From Extensimonas soli (GTDB lineage: Bacteria > Pseudomonadota > Gammaproteobacteria > Burkholderiales > Burkholderiaceae_C): a stretch of 64,000 bases of DNA. Shown here one piece after another: positions 57,545 to 64,000 of this stretch. Made by a program: the position numbers and the translations under genes. The notes under the pieces are model-generated. The model was given only the letters and a program-made list of their open reading frames with translations. It ran no database searches and was not told the DNA's origin. The stretch is from positions 1 through 64,000 of the forward strand of contig NZ_JARGEL010000024.1 of NCBI RefSeq assembly GCF_029211265.1, in the 5' to 3' direction. Positions within the stretch are counted from its first letter, which is position 1, and each line of letters opens with the position of its first letter.

Positions 57545-58777
57545 ATGCAAATCTACATGGTGGGCGGCGCGGTGCGCGATCAGTTGCTGGGCCGGCCCGT
57601 GAACGACCACGACTGGGTGGTGGTGGGCGCAACGCCCGAGCAGATGACGGCGCTGGGCTACCTGCCCGTGGGGCGCGACTTTCCGGTGTTTTTGCACCCG
57701 CAGACGCGCGAGGAATACGCACTGGCGCGCACCGAGCGCAAGAGCGGGCGCGGCTACCGTGGCTTCGTGGTGCAGGCTTCGCCCGATGTGACGCTGGAGC
57801 AAGACCTCGCGCGGCGTGACTTGACTATCAATGCGATAGCTATAAGCGCTGATCCAGCAAGCGCTGGAGCCATTATTGACCCTTATGGCGGGGTACAAGA
57901 CTTGCAACGCCGCGTGCTGCGCCACGTGAGCGAGGCCTTTCACGAAGACCCGGTGCGCATCCTGCGCGTGGCGCGCTTTGCGGCGCGCTTTACCGACTTC
58001 AGCGTGGCGCCCGAGACCATGCAGCTGATGCGCGAGATGGTCGCGCACGGCGAGGCCGACCACCTCGTGCCAGAGCGCGTGTGGCAGGAGCTCGCGCGCG
58101 GGCTCATGGAGGACAAGCCCTCGCGCATGTTCGAGGTGCTGCGCGAATGCGGCGCGCTGCGCGTGCTGCTGCCAGAGGTGGACCGGCTCTGGGGTGTGCC
58201 GCAGCCGCCGCAGCACCACCCCGAGGTGGACACCGGCGTGCACCTGCTGCTGGTGCTGGACATGGCCGCGCGCCTGCAAGCGCCGCTCACGGTGCGCTTT
58301 GCCTGCCTCACGCACGACCTGGGCAAGGGCAGCACGCCGCCCGACATTCTGCCGCGCCACATCGGCCACGAGCAGCGCAGCGTGCAGCTGCTCAAAGGCC
58401 TGTGCGCGCGCTGGCGTGTGCCCAACGACTGCCGTGAACTCGCCGAAGTCGTGGCGCGCGAGCACGGCAACATCCACCGCAGCGGCGACCTGGGCGCGGC
58501 GGCGCTGGTGCGCCTGCTCGAGCGCTGCGACGCGATCCGCAAGCCCCAGCGCTTCGAAGAGATATTGCTCGCCTGCGAATGCGACGTGCGCGGCCGCCTG
58601 GGCTGCGAAGATGCGCCCTACCCGCAGGCCGCGCGGCTGCGAGCGGCGCTCGCGGCGGTGCTTTCGGTTGCTACCAGTGAAATAGCTGCCCACGCCCAGA
58701 GCAAGGGCCTCTGCGGCGAAAAAATAGGCGAATTGATCCACGCTGCGCGCGTAGATGCCGTAGCAAAGGCGCTCTGA
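57545..58777 (+). CDS. cca: Multifunctional CCA tRNA nucleotidyltransferase
   Basis: Adds and repairs the 3' CCA of tRNAs. The 410-residue protein starts [16 protein letters not shown] and has the DxD-type metal motif in [10 protein letters not shown] near residue 20. [11 protein letters not shown] lies near 92, with the neck and body domains after it. A C-terminal HD domain ([14 protein letters not shown] near 255) marks the bifunctional phosphohydrolase type. The stretch [12 protein letters not shown] after RRDLTINA is encoded by a copy of the dispersed repeat, and a second degenerate copy lies near 58670. Confidence 0.95.
   Translation: MQIYMVGGAVRDQLLGRPVNDHDWVVVGATPEQMTALGYLPVGRDFPVFLHPQTREEYALARTERKSGRGYRGFVVQASPDVTLEQDLARRDLTINAIAISADPASAGAIIDPYGGVQDLQRRVLRHVSEAFHEDPVRILRVARFAARFTDFSVAPETMQLMREMVAHGEADHLVPERVWQELARGLMEDKPSRMFEVLRECGALRVLLPEVDRLWGVPQPPQHHPEVDTGVHLLLVLDMAARLQAPLTVRFACLTHDLGKGSTPPDILPRHIGHEQRSVQLLKGLCARWRVPNDCRELAEVVAREHGNIHRSGDLGAAALVRLLERCDAIRKPQRFEEILLACECDVRGRLGCEDAPYPQAARLRAALAAVLSVATSEIAAHAQSKGLCGEKIGELIHAARVDAVAKAL
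57834..57880. repeat. Intragenic copy of the dispersed repeat in cca
   Basis: GCGATAGCTATAAGCGCTGA then TCCAGCAAGCGCTGGAGCC and ATTATTG. AGCGCT occurs twice in opposite phase and ATAGCTATAAGCGCT is the family word. It is in frame and encodes [13 protein letters not shown], between conserved RRDLTINA and IIDPYGG. Confidence 0.6.
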
Positions 58778-58787
58778 GAACCTGTTC

Positions 58788-59825
58788 ATGACCACTTACA
58801 TCCTCAAACGCCTGCTCTTGATGCTGCCCACGCTGCTGGGCGTGCTGCTGCTGACCTTCGTGGTGATCCAGTTCGTGCCCGGTGGGCCGGTGGAGCAGTA
58901 CCTGGCCGAGGCCAAGGCCGGGCTGGGGCACGGCGGCGAGGGCGCGGGCCTCAGCTACCGCGGCGCGCAAGGGGTGGATCCGCAGCGCATCGCGCAGATC
59001 AAGGCTTTGTACGGCTTCGACAAGCCCGCGCACGTGCGCTTTTGGCAGATGCTGCAGCAGTTTGCGCGCTTCGACCTGGGGCGCAGCTTTTTCCAGAACA
59101 AGGACGTGTGGCAGCTCATCGTCGAAAAGCTGCCCGTCTCGGTCAGCCTGGGGCTGTGGACGTTTTTCATCAGCTACCTCGTGGCCGTGCCGCTGGGCGT
59201 GGCCAAGGCGGTGCGTGCGGGCTCGCGCTTCGACCTGCTGACCACGCTGCTCGTGCTCGTGGGCTATGCGATTCCCGGCTTCGTGCTCGGCGTGGCGCTG
59301 CTGGTGATCTTTGGCGGTCAGCTGCAGTGGTTTCCGCTGCGCGGGCTGACCTCGCCGAACTGGGACGAGCTCTCTTGGGGCGCGCGCATCGTCGACTACC
59401 TCTGGCACATCGCGCTGCCCGTCACGGCCATGGTGCTGGGCAGCTTTGCGGTGACGACCATGCTCACGAAAAACGCCTTTCTCGAAGAAATCCGCAAACA
59501 ATACGTGCTCACCGCGCGCGCCAAGGGCCTGAGCGAGCGCCAGGTGCTGTGGCGGCACGTGTTTCGCAACGCCTTGATTCCCATCGTCACGGGCTTTCCG
59601 GCGGCCTTCATCGGCGCGTTTTTCACCGGCTCGCTGCTCATCGAAACGCTGTTTTCACTCGACGGGCTGGGCCTGCTGAGCTATGAGAGCGTGATCCGGC
59701 GCGACTACCCCGTGGTGCTGGGCACGCTGTATCTGTTCACGCTGATCGGGCTGTTCACCAAGCTCGTGAGCGACTTGTGCTACGTGTGGGTGGACCCGCG
59801 CGTGAAATTCGATGGGGCGCAGTGA
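58788..59825 (+). CDS. yejB: YejB-like oligopeptide/microcin C ABC transporter permease
   Basis: Inner-membrane permease of the peptide/nickel importer family (binding-protein-dependent). The 345-residue protein has six predicted membrane helices and the EAA loop region LTARAKGLSERQVLWRHVFRN near residue 240. The first residues MTTYILKRLLLMLPTLLGVLLLTFVVI are typical of YejB/DppB, and the 50-residue periplasmic insert after helix 1 (GPVEQYLAEAKAGLGHGG) is typical of YejB. It starts 10 bases after cca. The binding protein gene yejA is not adjacent. Confidence 0.9.
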   Translation: MTTYILKRLLLMLPTLLGVLLLTFVVIQFVPGGPVEQYLAEAKAGLGHGGEGAGLSYRGAQGVDPQRIAQIKALYGFDKPAHVRFWQMLQQFARFDLGRSFFQNKDVWQLIVEKLPVSVSLGLWTFFISYLVAVPLGVAKAVRAGSRFDLLTTLLVLVGYAIPGFVLGVALLVIFGGQLQWFPLRGLTSPNWDELSWGARIVDYLWHIALPVTAMVLGSFAVTTMLTKNAFLEEIRKQYVLTARAKGLSERQVLWRHVFRNALIPIVTGFPAAFIGAFFTGSLLIETLFSLDGLGLLSYESVIRRDYPVVLGTLYLFTLIGLFTKLVSDLCYVWVDPRVKFDGAQ

Positions 59826-59902
59826 CGGCAGGATTCGGCAGGATTCGCGCGGGTGACGCGCTGTTACACAATCCAAGACAACGATCCCTCAGGAACACAA
59901 CC

Positions 59903-60127
59903 ATGCCAGTGAATGCACGTTTCGAAGGCGAAGCCAAGCAGCAGCTCAACCTCCTTGCCGAGGCCACGGGCCCGGGCGTGAGCGAGGTGTTGCGCTATGA
60001 CGAGCAAGTGCGCGCGCAGCGCAGCGGCCGCGCGCATTTTTCGACCTTCATCGGGCGCAGGCGCAGCGGGCGCAGCGACATCGCCGGTAGCTACAAGACA
60101 CGGTTGGCCCCGGGCACCCATGGCTGA
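59903..60127 (+). CDS. Truncated ribbon-helix-helix (CopG-like) antitoxin relic
   Basis: A 74-residue frame between yejB and yejE. Residues 1-31 (MPVNARFEGEAKQQLNLLAE, GPGVSEVLR) have the strand-helix-helix layout of a CopG/RHH antitoxin. From memory of the family I expect about nine residues (ASVxHYYEQV) after VLR; here VLRYDEQVRAQ looks like an internal deletion cutting the second helix. The rest (RRRSGRSDIAGSYKTRLA) fits the family tail. AGGA precedes the ATG. The end overlaps the yejE start by eight bases, and no toxin gene follows. Probably a non-functional remnant. Confidence 0.6.
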   Translation: MPVNARFEGEAKQQLNLLAEATGPGVSEVLRYDEQVRAQRSGRAHFSTFIGRRRSGRSDIAGSYKTRLAPGTHG

Positions 60128-61229
60128 ATTTGCAAGCAGCGCCCCCACCGCGGCCGACCCCGGCGCCGCCGATTCGGGCATCCCCCCCGCGATCGACCCC
60201 ACGCCGGGCTGGTCGCCCGCGTACCGCGCGTGGCGGCGCTTTCAGCGCAACCGGCTCGGCTACGGCAGCCTGATCGTCTTTTGCGCGCTGGTGCTGCTGA
60301 GCCTGGCGGCCGAGCTCATCAGCAACGACCGGCCGCTGCTCGTGCGCTACGAAGGGCAGCTTTACGTTCCCATGTTGCGCGACTACCCCGAAAAGGTCTT
60401 CGGCGGCGACTTCGAAACCCCCACCGACTACCTCGACCCCTTCATCCGCGCGCGCCTCGCGCAAGGTGGCAACTGGGCGATCTACACGCTCAACCCCTAC
60501 GGCGCGAACACCATCAACTACTTTGCCAAGTACCCCAACCCCGCGCCGCCCACGCGCGACAACTGGCTGGGCACCGACGACCGCGGGCGCGACCTGCTCG
60601 CGCAGCTGATCTACGGCTTTCGCGTGAACGTGCTGTTCGCGCTCGTGCTCACCTTCACGGGCGTGCTGCTGGGCGTGCTCACGGGGGCCATGCAAGGCTT
60701 TTTCGGCGGCAGGGTGGACTTGGCCTTTCAGCGCTTCATCGAAATCTGGAGCTCCATGCCCGAGCTGTACCTGCTGATCATCTTCAGCGCCGTGTTTGCG
60801 CCCAGCGTGGCGCTGCTGCTCGTGCTGCTGTCTCTGTTCGGCTGGATGGGGCTGTCGGACTACGTGCGCGCCGAATTCTTGCGCAATCGCCAGCTTGACT
60901 ACGTGAAGGCCGCGCGTGCGCTCGGCGTGGGCAACTGGCACATCATCTGGCGCCACATCCTGCCCAACAGCCTCACGCCCGTGGTGACCTTTCTGCCCTT
61001 TCGCATGAGCGCGGCGATCCTGTCGCTGACCTCGCTCGACTTCCTCGGCCTCGGCGTGCCGCCGGGCACGCCCAGCCTGGGCGAGCTGCTGAGCCAGGGC
61101 AAGAACAACATCGATGCGTGGTGGATCTCGCTCTTCACCTTCGGCGTGCTCGTGCTCACGCTGCTGCTCTTGACCTTCATGGGCGACGCGCTGCGCGACG
61201 CGCTCGACCCGCGCAAGGCCGAACGATGA
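60120..61229 (+). CDS. yejE: YejE-like oligopeptide/microcin C ABC transporter permease
   Basis: Second permease subunit. The 369-residue protein has a Pro/Ala-rich N-terminus, a first membrane helix at about 45-65, a long periplasmic segment with NWLGTDDRGRDLLAQLIYGF near 150 that marks DppC/YejE proteins, and five further helices. The EAA loop DYVKAARALGVGNWHIIWRH lies near residue 262. SLDFLGLGVPPGTPSLGELL near 305 is conserved. Coupled to yejF by a four-base overlap (ATGA). Confidence 0.92.
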   Translation: MAEFASSAPTAADPGAADSGIPPAIDPTPGWSPAYRAWRRFQRNRLGYGSLIVFCALVLLSLAAELISNDRPLLVRYEGQLYVPMLRDYPEKVFGGDFETPTDYLDPFIRARLAQGGNWAIYTLNPYGANTINYFAKYPNPAPPTRDNWLGTDDRGRDLLAQLIYGFRVNVLFALVLTFTGVLLGVLTGAMQGFFGGRVDLAFQRFIEIWSSMPELYLLIIFSAVFAPSVALLLVLLSLFGWMGLSDYVRAEFLRNRQLDYVKAARALGVGNWHIIWRHILPNSLTPVVTFLPFRMSAAILSLTSLDFLGLGVPPGTPSLGELLSQGKNNIDAWWISLFTFGVLVLTLLLLTFMGDALRDALDPRKAER

Positions 61230-62869
61230 GCGGCGCCTTGAGCACCCCGGCCACGCCGGCCCCCCCCCTGCTCGAAGTGCAGGACTTGTGCGTGCGCTTT
61301 GGCAGCAAAGAGGTGGTGCGCCACGTGAGCTTTGCCATCGCGCCGGGCGAAAAGCTCGCGCTCGTGGGCGAATCGGGCTCGGGCAAGACGCTCACGGCGC
61401 TGAGCCTGCTGCGCCTTGCGGGCGAGGCCCACATCAGCGGCCAGTCCAGGCTGCGCGGGCGCGACCTGCTTGCGCTGAGCGAGCGCGAACTGTGCGCCGT
61501 GCGCGGCGGCGAAGTCGCCATGGTGTTCCAGGAGCCGATGACGGCGCTCAACCCGCTCATGACCGTGGGCCGGCAGATCGCCGAGGTTTTACAGCTCAAA
61601 AAGGCGCTCACGCCCGCACAGTCTTCGCAAGAAGCTATCGAATTGTTAGCAAAAACGGGCATCCCCGAGCCCGCGCGGCGCGCCGGCGCCTACCCGCACC
61701 AGCTCAGCGGCGGCCAGCGCCAGCGCGCCATGATCGCCATGGCGCTCGCGAGCGAGCCCGCGCTGCTGCTCGCCGACGAGCCCACCACGGCGCTCGACGT
61801 GACACTGCGCCGGCAAATCCTCGACCTGCTCGCCGACCTGCAGCGCCAGACCGGCATGGCCGTGCTGCTCATCACGCACGACCTGAACCTCGTGCGCCGC
61901 TTTGCCGACCGCGTGGCCGTGCTCGAGCACGGCGTGCTAGTCGAGCAAGGCCCCGTGGCCGAGCTCTTTCGCGCGCCGCAGCACCCCTACACGCGCCGCC
62001 TGCTCGCAAGCCGCCCGCAGCGGCAGGTGGTGGAAGATTCCCCATCGCCCGGCACGGCGCCGGTGCTGCAGACGCAAGACCTGGGCGTGAGCTACCCCGT
62101 GCCGCTGCCGGGCTGGCGCGGCTGGTTTCGCCAGGGGCGCTTCGAGGCCGTGCGCGGCGCCACGCTGCAGCTGCTGCCGGGGCGCACGCTGGGCGTGGTG
62201 GGCGAATCGGGCTCGGGCAAATCCACGCTCGCGCAGGCCATCCTCGGGCTGCTGCCGCACACGGGCGACTTGCAGCTTGCCGGCCAGCGCTGGCAGCAGC
62301 CGGCCACGCGCAACCTGCCCGTCAACCAGGCGCTGCGCCGGCGCGTGCAGGTGGTGTTCCAGGACCCGTTCTCGTCGCTCTCGCCGCGCCTCACGGTGGA
62401 GGAGATCGTCGGCGAAGGGCTGCGCGTGCACGCGCCCGAGCTCGACGCGCCCGCGCGGCGCCAGCGTGTGCAGACCGCGCTCGCCGAAGTGGGCCTGACG
62501 GCGGCGCAATACCCCGGCCTGCTCGCGCGCTACCCGCACGAATTCTCGGGTGGCCAGCGCCAGCGCATCGCGATTGCGCGCGCGTTGATCGTGCAGCCGC
62601 ACATCCTCGTGCTCGACGAGCCCACGAGCGCGCTCGACGTCACCATCCAGCAGCAGGTGCTGAGCCTGCTGCAGCGCCTGCAGCGCGAAAAGGGCCTGAG
62701 CTACCTGCTCATCACGCACGACGTGGAAGTGGTGCGCGCCATGGCGCACGAGGTGCTCGTGATGAAAGACGGCGCCGTGCTCGAATCCGGCCCCGCGCTG
62801 CAAGTGCTGCGGGCGCCGCAGCATCCGTACACCCGGGGGCTGGTCGAGGCGGCGGGGCTGACGGATTGA
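61226..62869 (+). CDS. yejF: YejF-like double ATPase of the peptide/microcin C transporter
   Basis: Fused twin ATP-binding protein energising YejBE. The 547-residue protein has two full nucleotide-binding domains: Walker A GESGSGKT near residue 47 and GESGSGKS near 325; signatures QLSGGQRQRAMIAMAL near 160 and EFSGGQRQRIAIARAL near 440; Walker B LLLADEPTTALDV and ILVLDEPTSALDV; and APQHPYTR near each end, typical of oligopeptide importers. The segment LLAKTGIPE follows a weak repeat-like stretch near 61625. A strong terminator lies 85 bases downstream. Confidence 0.93.
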   Translation: MSGALSTPATPAPPLLEVQDLCVRFGSKEVVRHVSFAIAPGEKLALVGESGSGKTLTALSLLRLAGEAHISGQSRLRGRDLLALSERELCAVRGGEVAMVFQEPMTALNPLMTVGRQIAEVLQLKKALTPAQSSQEAIELLAKTGIPEPARRAGAYPHQLSGGQRQRAMIAMALASEPALLLADEPTTALDVTLRRQILDLLADLQRQTGMAVLLITHDLNLVRRFADRVAVLEHGVLVEQGPVAELFRAPQHPYTRRLLASRPQRQVVEDSPSPGTAPVLQTQDLGVSYPVPLPGWRGWFRQGRFEAVRGATLQLLPGRTLGVVGESGSGKSTLAQAILGLLPHTGDLQLAGQRWQQPATRNLPVNQALRRRVQVVFQDPFSSLSPRLTVEEIVGEGLRVHAPELDAPARRQRVQTALAEVGLTAAQYPGLLARYPHEFSGGQRQRIAIARALIVQPHILVLDEPTSALDVTIQQQVLSLLQRLQREKGLSYLLITHDVEVVRAMAHEVLVMKDGAVLESGPALQVLRAPQHPYTRGLVEAAGLTD

Positions 62870-62953
62870 GCCACGGCGCGGGCGTGCGGCTGCACTGGCG
62901 ATTTGCTCTTTTGATTCGCTCTTTTTTCTGAAGCAAAAATGAGTGACGAAAAA

Positions 62954-62998
62954 AGCGCCTTGTGCTTCACCATCAAGCACAAGGCGCTCTCTTTTTTG
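62954..62998. terminator. Strong terminator after yejF, effective on both strands
   Basis: AGCGCCTTGTGCTT (62954-62967), a seven-base loop and AAGCACAAGGCGCT (62975-62988) pair perfectly over 14 bases. TTTTTT follows on the plus strand, and an A-run precedes it, giving T residues for the convergent phosphoesterase transcript. Confidence 0.93.
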
Positions 62999-63061
62999 CG
63001 TTAAAAACCAAAATTTTGGCAGCCTGCCGCGCATCGGCGGCAGACCTGCGCTACCGGCTGG

Positions 63062-64000
63062 CTACAGCTTGGGCTGCATGCGCTGCCACGAGAACGGGCC
63101 AAAGCTCGTGGCCGTGGCGGGGGCGCTGGTGCTGTAGTTGGGGTCCACCTTCAGCTTGAGCCACTCCAGCGGCATGGTGCTGCCGTGCACCGTAATACGG
63201 TGGAAGTTGGGCACGTTGTAGCCGTGGGGCTGGTTGGCGTAAGCGTCATCGCTGCAGGCCACGGCCGCAGCGCCCGAGCTGGGCTCGGCGATGCAGGGCG
63301 CGCCCTGGACGAGCGGATTGTCGGAGCGGTAGATGTGCGAGTCGCCGTTGAACAACAGCACCGGCTTGCCGTAGTCCTTGGCACGCTGGGCGATTTTGTC
63401 GATGAACTGCTGGTACTGGGCGATGTGGCTCGCCGTTTTGCCGTCCAGGTCCCACATGTCGGCCTGCAGCTGGATGACCACGGCGTAGTTCTGGTTGGCG
63501 ACCGCACGGTTGAAGGCGGTGTCGATCCAGCGCAGGTCTGCCGCCGTGCGGTTGGCCACCTCCTGCTTTTGGGCATCGCTCATGGCGGGCGCGCCGTACC
63601 AAGGGTCGGTGTCGTTGTTCGAGCCGCCCGGCATGTTCAGCGTGAAGACCAGCACGCCGGAGTTTTCGAACCAGACGTTTTCGACGTAGTTTTTGTCCGT
63701 CGGGTACTGCGGGTCGAACTCGGCGGCCTGGGTGTGCACGCTCATGCTGCCGCCCAGCGTCTTGCCCGGCTGCGCGAAGAAGATCGAGCGCACCAGGTCC
63801 AGGTTTTTGAGCGGGTCACCGCTGGCGTAGTCGATAGGGTTGCCGTTGGCGTCGAGCTTGTAGTCGATGGCGCCCGTCGCGCTGTTGTAGCTGCCGCCGC
63901 CTTCCTTGGCTTTGTGGCAGTCCGTCCACTCGTTGTCGCCCGGCGCGTACACCAGCGGATGCTTGAGGGCAGAAAACGCCGTGAAGATGGACTTGTCGTA
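63062..64000 (-). CDS. Metallophosphoesterase-like protein (5' part beyond the window)
   Basis: The frame is open from the stop at 63062 to the right edge, giving the last 312 or so residues. PGDNEWTDCHKA near the edge resembles the GDNE/GNHE motif of calcineurin-like phosphoesterases, and FNGDSHIYRSDNPL resembles their final G-x-x-H-x-type metal motif. The middle part is rich in Asn, Asp and Gln (LNMPGGSNNDTDPWYGAPAM), typical of an exported enzyme, though the signal peptide would be outside the window. Substrate unknown. Convergent with yejF. Confidence 0.75.
   Translation of the reverse strand, partial: YDKSIFTAFSALKHPLVYAPGDNEWTDCHKAKEGGGSYNSATGAIDYKLDANGNPIDYASGDPLKNLDLVRSIFFAQPGKTLGGSMSVHTQAAEFDPQYPTDKNYVENVWFENSGVLVFTLNMPGGSNNDTDPWYGAPAMSDAQKQEVANRTAADLRWIDTAFNRAVANQNYAVVIQLQADMWDLDGKTASHIAQYQQFIDKIAQRAKDYGKPVLLFNGDSHIYRSDNPLVQGAPCIAEPSSGAAAVACSDDAYANQPHGYNVPNFHRITVHGSTMPLEWLKLKVDPNYSTSAPATATSFGPFSWQRMQPKL

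Overview
The window is GC-rich chromosomal DNA from a betaproteobacterium, most likely Burkholderiales, family Comamonadaceae (Acidovorax-like). The basis is protein-level resemblance of nearly every gene, the gene orders (guaB-guaA, rimP-nusA-infB-rbfA-truB, dapC-dapD-dapE-prmB, corC-lnt), a PHB phasin and PhaB reductase, and a family of short palindromes built on TAGCTGCcAGCGCTTG that I associate with this family. No rRNA, tRNA or CRISPR array was found. It reads as a core chromosome with small accessory scars rather than a large island.

Layout. 1-501: a possible IS end, a decapitated tyrosine-type integrase and an att-like zone abutting the 3' end of guaA. 502-5133: purine genes guaA and guaB, a DUF4124 protein, rnfH and ratA. 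5256-6971: smpB and a 3-hydroxyisobutyryl-CoA hydrolase-like gene. 7003-15605: translation block typA, truB, rbfA, infB, nusA, rimP, read leftwards from a good sigma70-type promoter followed at once by a terminator-like leader hairpin. 15669-21292: a UbiA/MenA-type prenyltransferase, rnhA, a methyltransferase, then gloB, mltD and a LOG-family gene. 21330-26968: ghrB, an NhaD-like antiporter, a thioesterase, a phasin with two identical operator-like boxes, and a divergent LysR/azoR pair.

27036-34728: an rightward array with several 4-base overlaps: dapC, dapD, a PilU-like ATPase, dapE, prmB, an ABC-F protein and a 25-codon ORF before a bidirectional terminator. 34995-47749 runs leftwards: phaB, a SLAC1-type transporter, ygjP-like, plsC, a GmhB-like protein lacking key HAD residues, glyS, a VapBC-type toxin-antitoxin pair that separates glyS from glyQ, fabB, fabA, lnt and corC. 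47871-53473: a GNAT protein with a palindromic operator, two hydrolases, slt and 5-formyl-THF cyclo-ligase. 53605-56785: a MASE1-PAS-GGDEF-EAL protein of lower GC, then a scar with a decayed Ada/Ogt fragment and a 178-bp terminal-inverted-repeat element. 56786-62869: a GST, cca and yejBEF with a truncated ribbon-helix-helix antitoxin relic between yejB and yejE. A partial metallophosphoesterase runs off the right edge.

The most unusual signals are the palindrome family lying both between and inside genes (truB, cca, dapE, ygjP, ABC-F, HIBCH), the leader terminator before rimP-nusA, the degenerate GmhB, the TA module inside the glyQS pair, the 25-codon ORF, and the two compact inverted-repeat elements (34831-34999 and 56522-56699). 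I saw no complete novel multi-gene defence or biosynthetic system.
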